Translations under genes and position numbers: made by a program
In this document: positions 1-8,201 of the stretch, in pieces
Numbering within the stretch: the first letter of the stretch is position 1
Layout: each line of letters begins with the position of its first letter
DNA from: Polynucleobacter sp. MG-Unter2-18
GTDB lineage: Bacteria > Pseudomonadota > Gammaproteobacteria > Burkholderiales > Burkholderiaceae
Assembly (NCBI RefSeq): GCF_018687675.1
Contig: NZ_CP061302.1
Location: forward strand, 1,190,192 to 1,254,191
Direction: 5' to 3'
Length of the DNA stretch: 64,000 nt
The notes under the pieces: generated by a model
Told to the model about the DNA's origin: nothing
What the model saw: only the letters and a program-made list of their open reading frames with translations
The model's database searches: none

Positions 1-47
1 CGGGATAGTCGTTTAATTGAATACGGGCCAATATTTATTTGGCTCCT

Positions 48-1331
48 ATGTTATTTACAGATCTTGGTTTATCAGAACCCATTCTTCGCGCGATTAGCGA
101 GGAAGGCTATACCAGCCCTACCCCTATTCAAGAAAAATCAATCCCCGCCGTATTGAAGGGTGGAGATTTACTTGCCGCCGCTCAAACTGGTACCGGTAAA
201 ACTGCCGGCTTTACCCTGCCGATTCTCCAGCGCTTAAGCAGTACGGCTAAGACCAGTGGCAAGCGTCAATTACGTGTATTGATTTTGACCCCCACCCGCG
301 AACTAGCTGCTCAGGTTCAAGAATCCGTCGTTACCTACGGCAAATACACTGGTCTTAAATCGACTGTTATTTTTGGCGGCGTCGGCGCTAATCCCCAAAT
401 CAAAGCCATTGCTGCAGGGCTCGATATTTTGGTGGCAACACCAGGTCGCTTGCTCGACTTAATGTCACAGAACTGTGTCTCACTAGCCAATATTGAAATT
501 CTGGTACTTGATGAAGCAGATCGCATGTTGGATATGGGCTTCTTGCGGGACATTAAAAAGATCCTAGCAGTATTACCAAAGCAACGGCAGAACTTATTAT
601 TTTCAGCGACCTTCTCTACTGAGATCAAAGCATTAGCTGATGGCTTACTGAATTCACCAGCATTAATTGAAGTAGCGCGAAGCAATAGCACCAATGACGC
701 TATTGCCCAACTCATCCACCCAGTAGACAGAAATCAAAAACACCCTTTGTTAGCCCATCTGATTAAATCCAATCAGTGGCAGCAGGTTCTGGTGTTTACT
801 CGCACTAAACATGGCGCCAATAAATTGGTTACTCAGCTTGAGAAAGATAGCATTACCGCCATGGCTATCCATGGCAATAAGAGTCAGAGTGCTCGTACCA
901 AAGCTTTAGCAGAATTTAAAGATGGGAAAATCACTGTCTTAGTCGCTACTGATATTGCAGCAAGAGGTATCGATATTGATCAACTACCCCACGTTGTGAA
1001 CTACGACCTGCCAAATGTCTCTGAGGATTATGTTCACCGCATCGGTAGAACCGGCAGAGCTGGCTCAAACGGGGTTGCGGTTTCTTTAGTCTGCGTTGAC
1101 GAACATCAGATGCTCCGAGATATTGAAAAATTGATCAAGCAAAAGCTGCCGCAAGAAGTGATCGCTGGATTTGAACCCGATCCAAATGCCGTAGCGCAAC
1201 CAATCCAATTAAGAAGCCAGCAACACCAGCAATCCAGAAAACCTCGACCAGGTAATACTGGTGGTGGTAACGGCGGAGCCAGGCCTCCAGCTAAACGCAG
1301 TAGCCCACCCAAACGCAGCTTTAATCGATAA
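48..1331 (+). CDS. rhlE: DEAD-box ATP-dependent RNA helicase RhlE
   Basis: This is an ATP-dependent RNA helicase that remodels structured RNA, in this family usually during ribosome assembly, mRNA decay or cold adaptation. The protein shows the Q motif (FTDLGL...PTPIQ) in the first 35 residues, then Walker [15 protein letters not shown], the DEAD box, SAT, and the C-terminal RecA motifs ending in [10 protein letters not shown]. The tail after about residue 370 is rich in Gly, Pro, Arg and Lys, typical of RhlE and likely RNA-binding. I take the ATG at 48; an in-frame TTG at 39 would add three residues, and neither start has a clear Shine-Dalgarno. It is followed by a convergent gene. Confidence 0.93.
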   Translation: MLFTDLGLSEPILRAISEEGYTSPTPIQEKSIPAVLKGGDLLAAAQTGTGKTAGFTLPILQRLSSTAKTSGKRQLRVLILTPTRELAAQVQESVVTYGKYTGLKSTVIFGGVGANPQIKAIAAGLDILVATPGRLLDLMSQNCVSLANIEILVLDEADRMLDMGFLRDIKKILAVLPKQRQNLLFSATFSTEIKALADGLLNSPALIEVARSNSTNDAIAQLIHPVDRNQKHPLLAHLIKSNQWQQVLVFTRTKHGANKLVTQLEKDSITAMAIHGNKSQSARTKALAEFKDGKITVLVATDIAARGIDIDQLPHVVNYDLPNVSEDYVHRIGRTGRAGSNGVAVSLVCVDEHQMLRDIEKLIKQKLPQEVIAGFEPDPNAVAQPIQLRSQQHQQSRKPRPGNTGGGNGGARPPAKRSSPPKRSFNR

Positions 1332-1370
1332 CTGCAGGCCATGAGACGGGCTGCATTTAAGAGCCCATTC

Positions 1371-2252
1371 TCAATCTAGCTTGAGATTAAATACGCTAGA
1401 AAAGTCGAGTTGCCCATTGCCGGCTTGACTATGGACTTCGTAGAGTTTGCGGGATAACTCTCCGAGTGGAACGCCCTCATCTAAATCACTTGCATTTTCA
1501 GTGGCTAAGCCAAGATCTTTTAGCATCAAATCTACGCCAAAGCCACCCGCATAGCCTTTTGAAGATGGCACGCTATCCATGACCCCAGGACAAGGGTTGT
1601 AGAGCTCTAACACCCAGTTACGCCCAGAGCTCTTAGACATGATGTCGGAGAGTACCTTTGGGTCCATGCCATTAGCAATGCCCAGGCGCAATGCCTCGCT
1701 CGTGCCAAGCATCTGAATACCCAAGAGCATGTTGTTGCAGACCTTCACAGTTTGGCCGCTACCGCTTGTACCTGCATGAAAGATATTCTTACCCATCTTC
1801 TCTAGCAATGGTCGAGCACGATCAACATCTACGGCATCTCCACCGACCATAAAGGTCAAGGTTCCAGCCTGAGCACCAGCGGTTCCTCCAGATACGGGTG
1901 CATCAATCATGGCAAAGCCTTTGGCTTTTGCTTGGGCAGCGACAGCTTGCGATACCTTCGGAGAAATCGTCGAGCAGTCAATGAGTAAGGCCTTGGGATT
2001 AGCTACGGCAAGTAAGCCAGAATTACCCAAGTACAAAGCCTCAACATGTCGTGAGGCCGGGAGCATGCTAATAATGACATCTGCATCAGCAACGGCGTCG
2101 GATGCACTCAGCACAGGAAATCCGCCGCCAGCCTTAAAAGCATCCAGTTGAGTCTGAACCAGATCAAACCCCTGAACCTGGTGACCTGCTTTCACTAAAT
2201 TAAGGGCCATAGGAAGACCCATATTGCCCAAACCTAAAAATGCGACTTTCAT
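1371..2252 (-). CDS. mmsB: 3-hydroxyisobutyrate dehydrogenase family protein
   Basis: This is an NAD(P)-dependent beta-hydroxyacid dehydrogenase, most likely oxidising 3-hydroxyisobutyrate to methylmalonate semialdehyde in valine catabolism. The N-terminus has the Rossmann motif GLGNMG. The family substrate-binding signature DAPVSGGTAGAQAG lies near residue 120, and the catalytic Lys sits in GQTVKVCNN near residue 170. The length of 293 aa is normal. Related enzymes in the family (tartronate semialdehyde reductase, other beta-hydroxyacid dehydrogenases) share these motifs, so the exact substrate is not certain. The gene stands alone, convergent with rhlE. Confidence 0.85.
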   Translation of the reverse strand: MKVAFLGLGNMGLPMALNLVKAGHQVQGFDLVQTQLDAFKAGGGFPVLSASDAVADADVIISMLPASRHVEALYLGNSGLLAVANPKALLIDCSTISPKVSQAVAAQAKAKGFAMIDAPVSGGTAGAQAGTLTFMVGGDAVDVDRARPLLEKMGKNIFHAGTSGSGQTVKVCNNMLLGIQMLGTSEALRLGIANGMDPKVLSDIMSKSSGRNWVLELYNPCPGVMDSVPSSKGYAGGFGVDLMLKDLGLATENASDLDEGVPLGELSRKLYEVHSQAGNGQLDFSSVFNLKLD

Positions 2253-2336
2253 AAGCGCCTCGTATGCAATAGTAAAGTTCTAACATCTCACTATAGCTTG
2301 CTAATACACTAGCTTGATAAATTTCTGGGGAATGAA

Positions 2337-2630
2337 ATGACGATTAAAGTAATTGGTCTTATTCAGCTAAATGATCTTGAGGCATTTGAGGAGTACCGGT
2401 CGCAAGTAGGAGATACAGTCAGCCTCTATCAGGGCAAGATCCTCTCTCGTGGATCGTTCAACGCATTTTTATGGAATGAATTGCAATGTGATTCCTTTAG
2501 CGCCGTTGTAGAGTTAGAGTTCCCAGATCTAGAGCACTCAGAATCGTGGGCCAATAGCCCTGAGTATCAAAACTTACTGGCGATTCGCAGTAAAGCGATG
2601 AAGCTCACGTTATTTTCTGTCAGCCTATAA
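2337..2630 (+). CDS. DUF1330 family protein
   Basis: This is a 97-residue protein of the DUF1330 type, a small alpha/beta-barrel dimeric fold with no established reaction. It shows the usual beta-strand start followed by a conserved acidic and aromatic helix (EAFEEYRSQV), a GGR-like turn replaced here by LSRG, and the C-terminal pattern ESWANSPEYQNLLAIR that marks the family. A GGGGA-like ribosome site lies just before the ATG. It is monocistronic and convergent with a small histone-like gene. Confidence 0.75.
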   Translation: MTIKVIGLIQLNDLEAFEEYRSQVGDTVSLYQGKILSRGSFNAFLWNELQCDSFSAVVELEFPDLEHSESWANSPEYQNLLAIRSKAMKLTLFSVSL

Positions 2631-2637
2631 AAAATAA

Positions 2638-2664
2638 AGCCCGGCTCCTTGTGGGGGCCAGGCT
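2638..2664 (-). terminator. Hairpin terminator between convergent genes
   Basis: An interrupted GC-rich stem (AGCC-GGC-CC against GG-GCC-GGCT) is followed on the minus strand by a T-rich run at 2637-2628. It ends the minus-strand small gene at 2689 and may also serve the plus-strand gene ending at 2630. Confidence 0.6.
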
Positions 2665-2688
2665 GAATTCAATTTAAGGTAAGAAGAG

Positions 2689-2880
2689 TTACTTCTTGGC
2701 TTCCATAGCCTCTTTGGCAGCAGTAATTTCTTTACGACGCTCTTTGCATGCGCCAGCAATTTCTTGCAAAGCTTTACGAGCACGAGCAGCAGATGCCTTA
2801 ACGCCCTTTTCAATAAACTTTTCGTTCTCTGCTTTGTAAGTTTCAAAAGCAGCCAACAATGTATCGTGTTGTGACATCAT
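2689..2880 (-). CDS. Small histone H1-like (Hc1-type) protein
   Basis: This is a 63-residue, Ala/Lys/Glu-rich, almost wholly helical protein. Its central segment, roughly FIEKGVKASAARARKAL followed by an RKEI element, follows the pattern of the N-terminal region of bacterial histone H1-like Hc1 proteins (EKG-KAA--RxR--L--I...RKE). That suggests a nucleoid-associated role, but this is motif recognition only. The start is the ATG pair at 2880/2877, directly behind an AGGAG ribosome site; the longer open frame upstream has no such site and a non-homologous hydrophobic N-terminus. No basic C-terminal tail like chlamydial Hc1 is present. Confidence 0.7.
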   Translation of the reverse strand: MMSQHDTLLAAFETYKAENEKFIEKGVKASAARARKALQEIAGACKERRKEITAAKEAMEAKK

Positions 2881-3187
2881 GTCTCCTAGATCTTTAATTA
2901 AAGTTTGAGTATTGAGCTCGGAAATAGTATATCCCCATAAAAAGCAGGGAATTACAGGTCTAGCCCTAGGGATAACTCTTATATTGTCTAAATCCTCCAA
3001 AATAGAAAAAACTAATAAAAACGATTGAGACAGACGCAAAAAAACAAAAATGCCCCATTTATAGCCTATTGTCTTAAATAGGCAAACCAATGCTTTCGGG
3101 GTATTTTTAGTCCGATATCTTGCGTGAAAATTGAATATTTCTTTGAATTAGCACCTAAATTAACGACCCCAATTAATACAGAAAAGA
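2881..3187. other. 307-bp AT-rich divergent intergenic region
   Basis: No credible gene is visible here. The region separates the divergent histone-like gene and the rhodanese gene, so it should hold both promoters. It contains a perfect 7-bp inverted repeat (GCCTATT, six bases, AATAGGC) at 3064-3083. Flanking CCCC and GGGG blocks (near 3053 and 3098) could extend it into a larger fold, and a short T-run follows. I could not assign promoter boxes confidently. Confidence 0.5.
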
Positions 3188-4774
3188 ATGATGTCCATCA
3201 AAAATCAAGACTATGCATTTGTCCGTAATAAGTTACTCAAAAAAGAAGAGGTCGCCCTTTTAGATGTTCGCGAGGAAGATCCTCACGCACAAGAACATCC
3301 TTTGTTTGCAGCCAATCTTCCACTCTCACGGATTGAGGTTGATGCGCTCAGTAAGCTCCCTAGAAAAGATGTGCCGATTGTGACACTTGATGATGGTGAA
3401 GGGCTTGCGCAATTGGCGGCAGAAAGACTTTCTAAGCTTGGCTATATAGATGTTGCCGTGTTTGAAGGCGGCGTTACAGGATGGAAAGCTGCTGGCGGAG
3501 AAGTCTTTAAGGACGTGAATGTTCCCAGCAAATCTTTTGGTGAATTTGTGGAATCTAAGCGGCATACACCTTCCCTGTCAGCACAAGAAGTGAAGAAATT
3601 AATTGATGATAAGGAAGATGTAGTGGTGGTGGATGTCCGTCGCTTCGATGAATATCAAACCATGAGTATTCCGACGGGTATTAGCGTACCTGGTGCAGAG
3701 CTGGTTTTGCGCCTTCCAGAATTAGCACCTAATCCAAAAACGAAGATCATCGTCAATTGCGCAGGAAGAACCCGCAGCATTATTGGCACTCAATCACTGA
3801 TTAATGCTGGCATTCCAAATGAAGTGAATGCATTACGTAATGGCACGATTGGCTGGACCTTGGCTGGTCAAGAGCTTGATAAAGGTCAAAGTCGTAAATT
3901 CAAAGAGGTAAGCGAAAGTACTGCCGCCAAAGCTGCTGAGTGCGCACGCAGCGTCGCAGATCAGGCTGGTGTGAAGCGAGTGAAGCTTGCTGATATCGAG
4001 CAATGGAAATCCCAAGCTGAACGGACTACCTATTTCTTTGACACAAGAACACCTGAAGAATATGAAGCAGGTCACCTGCCTGGATTTAGGTCAACACCGG
4101 GCGGGCAATTAGTTCAAGAAACAGAAATGGTAGCGCCTGTTCGTGGTGCTCGTATCGTGCTATCCGATCCGAGTGGTGTGAGAGCCAATATGCCAGCATC
4201 ATGGCTTGCGCAGATGGCTTGGGATGTCTATGTCATTGATGACATCAAAGTAACGGATCTGACGGAAAAAGGATCTTGGGTTGCGCCTCAGCCGCAAATG
4301 CCTCAAATTCAGATGGTAGATGCGAATACTGCTGCATCATGGTTAAAGGATGATGCCAAGACAATTTGCATTGATCTCAGCACCCATGCAAATTATGTCA
4401 AAGGTCACATTCCTGGCAGTTGGTTTGCACTACGCTCTCAATTTGCCAGCGCCTTAAAGAATCTTCCTGTAGCCAATCGTTACGTTCTCACCAGCACTAC
4501 GGGTGATTTAGCTGTATTTGCTGCACAAGAAATTCAGGGTCTCACTCAGGCGGAAGTACACGTATTGTCTGGAGGTAATGCGGCATGGATCAAAGCTGGC
4601 CTTGATCTTGAAAAAGGGGCTACACATCTAGCCTCACCCCCAATGGATCGCTACAAGCGGCCATACGAGGGAACCAGCGTTGATCCAGCTGCGATGCAAG
4701 CCTACCTGGATTGGGAATTTGGTTTAGTAGATCAACTTGGTAAGGATGGAACCCATCACTTCTGGGTGCTTTGA
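3188..4774 (+). CDS. Four-domain rhodanese-related sulfurtransferase
   Basis: This 528-residue protein contains four consecutive rhodanese-like modules at about residues 10-105, 130-235, 265-355 and 370-480. Rhodaneses transfer sulfane sulfur through a catalytic Cys. Only the second module keeps an active loop, with Cys191 in the sequence NCAGRTRS. The matching loops of modules 1, 3 and 4 carry Asp, Asp and Thr or Ser instead of Cys, so these are probably structural or binding domains. The DVR-x(n)-E and G-IPG-like elements recur in modules 1, 2 and 4. It probably handles persulfide sulfur in the cytoplasm, as no signal peptide is seen. The next gene starts inside its stop codon, suggesting coupling. 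Confidence 0.85.
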   Translation: MMSIKNQDYAFVRNKLLKKEEVALLDVREEDPHAQEHPLFAANLPLSRIEVDALSKLPRKDVPIVTLDDGEGLAQLAAERLSKLGYIDVAVFEGGVTGWKAAGGEVFKDVNVPSKSFGEFVESKRHTPSLSAQEVKKLIDDKEDVVVVDVRRFDEYQTMSIPTGISVPGAELVLRLPELAPNPKTKIIVNCAGRTRSIIGTQSLINAGIPNEVNALRNGTIGWTLAGQELDKGQSRKFKEVSESTAAKAAECARSVADQAGVKRVKLADIEQWKSQAERTTYFFDTRTPEEYEAGHLPGFRSTPGGQLVQETEMVAPVRGARIVLSDPSGVRANMPASWLAQMAWDVYVIDDIKVTDLTEKGSWVAPQPQMPQIQMVDANTAASWLKDDAKTICIDLSTHANYVKGHIPGSWFALRSQFASALKNLPVANRYVLTSTTGDLAVFAAQEIQGLTQAEVHVLSGGNAAWIKAGLDLEKGATHLASPPMDRYKRPYEGTSVDPAAMQAYLDWEFGLVDQLGKDGTHHFWVL

Positions 4775-5076
4775 TAAAAGTGATATACAAAACAATCGCC
4801 GTCTTGATATTGGCTTTAGGACTCTCAGCTTGTGGACGAGAAACCTATACAACCTGGTCGTGCACAGATAGTGCTGGGATTAAATCTCCTTTGATTCTCA
4901 AAAAAGCGCAGATGCAGTTTCAGGATCGTCAATATGACTACTGTGGAAGCCTTGGTCCACTGAGTTATTTTGATCTGAAGTGCCCTGCTCAAATTCAGGA
5001 CTCGAGCAATATCTTTACAACCAGTTCAGGCAAACTGGTCAGCAACAAAAATGAATTTCGATGCAATGAGCTCTAA
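4771..5076 (+). CDS. Small lipoprotein of unknown function
   Basis: This 101-residue predicted lipoprotein has a short basic N-terminus, a hydrophobic stretch and a lipobox ending LSAC at Cys21. The mature part has several Cys residues (in WSC, DYCG, LKC and FRC), which may form disulfides in the periplasm. The likely start is a TTG at 4771 overlapping the stop of the rhodanese gene (TTGA); a GTG at 4780 is an alternative. I do not recognise a family. The arrangement suggests co-translation with the sulfurtransferase, but a shared function is not shown. Confidence 0.7.
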   Translation: MIKVIYKTIAVLILALGLSACGRETYTTWSCTDSAGIKSPLILKKAQMQFQDRQYDYCGSLGPLSYFDLKCPAQIQDSSNIFTTSSGKLVSNKNEFRCNEL

Positions 5077-5302
5077 AGAGAAAAACCTCCTTAGCCCCAA
5101 AAAATTACTACTCAGTAAATGGACGGCAGTAAAGCCAAGCCATAAGAGAAAACACTTTTTAGTCAGTAAAGTCATTCTTCCAGAGTTACCAGAGACGGCA
5201 ATTGAGTTTGTAGAGCTTGAGGCGGTTTTTGACCAGCATTCCCAAATCATTCCTTGGCGTGAGCTTAAGGATACTGAAGTCTGGCTCCAAGGTTGGGTAT
5301 AA
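5051..5302 (+). CDS. TIGR02450-type Trp-containing conserved protein
   Basis: This is a small protein of at most 83 residues matching the conserved family with the opening pattern LSPKKLLLSKWTAV, followed by a short basic segment and HFLVSKVI. It ends with a WLQGW motif. The function of the family is unknown; a possible DNA- or RNA-binding role is speculation. The first ATG (5051) overlaps the preceding lipoprotein by 26 bases; a second in-frame ATG at 5066 is equally possible. Neither has a clear ribosome site, so translational coupling is likely. Confidence 0.72.
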   Translation: MNFDAMSSKEKNLLSPKKLLLSKWTAVKPSHKRKHFLVSKVILPELPETAIEFVELEAVFDQHSQIIPWRELKDTEVWLQGWV

Positions 5303-5326
5303 AAAAACCGCCAATACCTTGGCGGT
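5300..5326 (-). terminator. Rho-independent terminator of the phasin gene
   Basis: A perfect 8-bp stem ACCGCCAA / TTGGCGGT with a four-base loop is followed on the minus strand by seven T residues. It lies just past the stop of the phasin-like gene. Confidence 0.8.
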
Positions 5327-5354
5327 CTCTGAGAACTTAGTTAGAAAAAGAGAG

Positions 5355-5882
5355 TTATTTCGTCTTCTTGTTTGTGTCTGAAGATTTTCTCAAATGCTCT
5401 TCGATATTTTTCTCAGCAGCATCAGCAACTTGATTCACAATTTTACGACCCTCTTTAAACATCTTCTGACCAGCGGTTGACATGTCATGAACCACTTTGG
5501 ATAACTTGTCAGCATGTCCTGGCAATTTACCTTCAACATCCTCAAGCCAGTTCACTAAAGAGCTGCGAACTTTTTCTAAATGCTTTTCAGTTTCATCAGC
5601 CGCATCATCACCAATGTCTTTGAGAACAGATTTCACTTTCTTCTGATAAACAGTCGCACGTTTGGCAGCTTCCTTGGTAGCCTGATCTTGAAGCTCTTTC
5701 AGCTTAGCGAGGTCATTTTTGGCGGCGGACTTGGCGCTCTCCATCGCATTTTTCATGCCCCACTGAATCTCTTCAAGATGGTGCGCACTGAGGTCTTTGG
5801 CCGCATCTAATAATTTATGGGAATAGGCAAATAACTCCTTAGCCTTTTCTTGCTGCCATGCTTGAATATCTTTGTTGTCCAT
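5355..5882 (-). CDS. Phasin-like granule-associated protein
   Basis: This is a 175-residue, charged, almost entirely helical coiled-coil protein with heptad-like Ala/Leu/Lys/Glu patterning and no Cys. Length and composition fit phasins, amphipathic proteins that coat polyhydroxyalkanoate granules. It lacks a transmembrane or signal segment. The start has a strong GGAGG ribosome site, suggesting high expression, which also suits a phasin. A 3-hydroxybutyrate dehydrogenase elsewhere in the window (21120-21896) is consistent with polyhydroxybutyrate turnover. Other coiled-coil stress proteins could look alike, so the name is a family-level guess. Confidence 0.7.
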   Translation of the reverse strand: MDNKDIQAWQQEKAKELFAYSHKLLDAAKDLSAHHLEEIQWGMKNAMESAKSAAKNDLAKLKELQDQATKEAAKRATVYQKKVKSVLKDIGDDAADETEKHLEKVRSSLVNWLEDVEGKLPGHADKLSKVVHDMSTAGQKMFKEGRKIVNQVADAAEKNIEEHLRKSSDTNKKTK

Positions 5883-5996
5883 TGCATTCCTCCTTGAGTT
5901 AGATAAACATTCCGATCAATTAAAAAGCATTCTTCTACTCTATACCCAAATCATATTCTTGCCAATTCCCTGCTATCTTGGCATTAAAATTGGGGC

Positions 5997-6386
5997 ATGA
6001 GCGATAGAAAAAACCTATATGACATGATTGGTGGCGCAGCAAAGGTTGAGGAGCTGGTAGATCGCTTCTACGATTTAATGGCGCTAGAAGAACCCTTCGA
6101 AGCATTGAGAGCCATTCATTCCCAAGACTTATCGAGCTCCCGAGAAAAGCTCAAACTCTTTTTGTCAGGTTGGCTGGGAGGGCCAGACGTCTATTCTCCG
6201 AAGCATGGTCACCCCATGCTACGCGCTCGGCACTTACCCTTCAAGATTGGCCTCAAAGAGCGTAATCAATGGCTAGCCTGCATGTATCGCGCAATGGAGG
6301 ATTGCGGAATTGATAGTCAGATTGGCGCCCAGCTAGAAGAGTCTTTTTTTAATACTGCCGACTGGATGAGAAATCAGCCAAACTAA
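5997..6386 (+). CDS. Group II truncated hemoglobin
   Basis: This is a 129-residue two-over-two globin binding heme, used in this family for oxygen, NO or peroxide chemistry. The proximal His lies in the RARHLPF segment near residue 79 and is followed by the group II hallmark Trp (NQWL) near residue 92. The N-terminal NLYDMIGGA is the typical helix A/B start. No fused reductase domain is present. The ATG follows a GGGGC sequence. It stands alone between a phasin gene and a convergent flavoprotein gene. Confidence 0.88.
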   Translation: MSDRKNLYDMIGGAAKVEELVDRFYDLMALEEPFEALRAIHSQDLSSSREKLKLFLSGWLGGPDVYSPKHGHPMLRARHLPFKIGLKERNQWLACMYRAMEDCGIDSQIGAQLEESFFNTADWMRNQPN

Positions 6387-6413
6387 AAAGAGTGCTGAAG
6401 TTTCGGGAACTCT

Positions 6414-7631
6414 CTAAATGGATTGGGCGCAGGCAAAGCCGCTAGCCCAAGCCCACTGAAAGTTATGACCCCCAAGATGTCCCGTGATATCAACACACTC
6501 ACCAATGAAATATAAGCCCGGATGGTTTCGGGCCATCATGGTTTGACCATCGAGCTCTTTAGTATCTACACCGCCCAACATGACCTCAGCTTTTTTCCAG
6601 CCCAGCGTTCCAGCTGGCTTGACTGACCAATTGGTAATGAGCTCTTTCAGTGAATGGCGATCCTTTTTAGAGACTTCAGCCCATTTTTTACCTAGGAGAT
6701 TTTTTTGCTCAGCAAATGCTTTTGCTAAACGCAATGGCATTACTGAAGCCAAGATATTCTCTGTCAATTTGAGGCGGTTATCCTCATGATTAAATAATTC
6801 ATCACAACTAAATTGTCCGTTAGCCTCCACTGCACCCAACCAATCAACATGAATTTCCTCACCTTCGGCCCAGTAACTGCTAGCCTGTAAAACTGCAGGT
6901 CCGGACAGGCCCTTGTGCGTTAGGAGTAGATCCTCGTTAAAGCGACATGCACCATAACGATGTCCCTTGGAGCCTGCCGCAATGCGCACTGGCAAACTTA
7001 GACCAGATAATTCAATGAGGTTATCAAACTCGCCGGAAGTAAATGACAGCGGTACCAAAGCAGGACGAGGATCAATGACCTTCAGCCCAAATTGCTTAGC
7101 AATATCTAGCGAGAATGCCGTTGCGCCAATTGCAGGGACTGGTAGACCCCCGGTTGCCATTACCAGAGATCTTGATCTCTCAATGCCGGAATGTGTTTTC
7201 ACATGCCAGCTACCTGCTTCATGAGAGATCGATTCCACCTGGACTGGATGGCGGATATCGACATGACCTTTAGCGCATTCAGCAAGCAACATCTCGATAA
7301 TTTGCTTTGCTGAATCATCGCAAAATAATTGACCCTGATGTTTCTCGTGATAAGCAATCCGATAAGTCTGTACTAGCTTAATAAATTCTTTTGAGGGATA
7401 ACGCGCTAAAGCACTTTTTACAAAATGGGGGTTTAGGGAAAGAAAGTTTGCTGGGCTACTATGCAAGTTGGTGAAGTTGCATCGCCCCCCACCACTAATC
7501 CGAATTTTTTCACATAAGATATCAGCATGGTCAAGCACTAAGACTTTCTTACCTAATTGACCAGCAACACCAGCACAAAAGAGTCCAGCAGCTCCACCGC
7601 CAATAATGATGGCATCCCATGCCTTACTCAT
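6414..7631 (-). CDS. HI0933-family NAD(P)/FAD-dependent oxidoreductase
   Basis: This is a 405-residue flavoprotein of the HI0933/BaiN family, with the FAD-binding motif IIGGGAAGL at residues 9-17, the family segment SGGGRCNFTN near residue 48, ATGG near 160, and the C-terminal GLYFIGECVDITGHLGGHN signature. The family includes flavoproteins acting on hydrophobic substrates; the physiological substrate of most members is unknown. It is probably soluble. The next gene upstream (7646) is only 14 bases away on the same strand, so the two may be co-transcribed. Confidence 0.88.
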   Translation of the reverse strand: MSKAWDAIIIGGGAAGLFCAGVAGQLGKKVLVLDHADILCEKIRISGGGRCNFTNLHSSPANFLSLNPHFVKSALARYPSKEFIKLVQTYRIAYHEKHQGQLFCDDSAKQIIEMLLAECAKGHVDIRHPVQVESISHEAGSWHVKTHSGIERSRSLVMATGGLPVPAIGATAFSLDIAKQFGLKVIDPRPALVPLSFTSGEFDNLIELSGLSLPVRIAAGSKGHRYGACRFNEDLLLTHKGLSGPAVLQASSYWAEGEEIHVDWLGAVEANGQFSCDELFNHEDNRLKLTENILASVMPLRLAKAFAEQKNLLGKKWAEVSKKDRHSLKELITNWSVKPAGTLGWKKAEVMLGGVDTKELDGQTMMARNHPGLYFIGECVDITGHLGGHNFQWAWASGFACAQSI

Positions 7632-7645
7632 CTTTGACTCATGCC

Positions 7646-8161
7646 TTACTTAAAACGCTCAATGACTTCAGGTGCAAGTTTTAGTTTCTGCATATGTAAA
7701 CGGGTATAGGCTTGACGGAAATTCTTGGTCATGGAGATCATGACCGATGCAGTCCAAGCAAAGGCAAACATCCCCGAAAAAGCAATGATGATCGCTAGCA
7801 TCTTCCAGCCACTCGGTAATAGATCGTCCATAAAACCCATTGCTGTATAGGTGCTACCACTGAACAAGATACTCTCACCTAAATTTGGCAAGAGATTAAA
7901 TACTCGAAGTGCGATACCCCAAAGAATAATCTCAAAGATATGAATCAGGAATAAACACAGCACACTGACATAAAACACAAAAGCTACTGAAGAGTATTTA
8001 TGCTCCGACAAATATAAAAATGACTTCACTTCGTAGCGCTTTGCAATTTGGAGCAAAGCAAACCCATGCACCAGCATCACGATGAGGAGCATAGCAATGC
8101 CAAACAAGTAGGCTGGTAAATCTAGCTCGGAAGTCAGGGTAACGGTATTGGTAATGGACAT
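7646..8161 (-). CDS. Ion-channel-like membrane protein with degenerate filter
   Basis: This is a 171-residue membrane protein with three clear hydrophobic helices (about residues 15-35, 58-82 and 120-143). Between the last two lies a pore-loop-like segment, STYTAMGFMDDLLP, resembling the two-helix potassium channel filter TVGYGD. The filter is degenerate: TAMGF replaces TVGYG, while the following acidic residues and the Leu-Pro are kept. This argues for a channel relative with altered or lost potassium selectivity. It sits directly upstream of the HI0933-family flavoprotein gene. Confidence 0.7.
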   Translation of the reverse strand: MSITNTVTLTSELDLPAYLFGIAMLLIVMLVHGFALLQIAKRYEVKSFLYLSEHKYSSVAFVFYVSVLCLFLIHIFEIILWGIALRVFNLLPNLGESILFSGSTYTAMGFMDDLLPSGWKMLAIIIAFSGMFAFAWTASVMISMTKNFRQAYTRLHMQKLKLAPEVIERFK

Positions 8162-8201
8162 GATCTTTGGGGGCTATTTTACAGGTCTTATGAATATTCT
8201 C

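Noticed and set aside
2689..3090. Long version of the small histone-like protein (133 aa)
   Set aside because: The upstream part is hydrophobic and AT-rich with no ribosome site, while an ATG pair behind AGGAG begins the conserved part.
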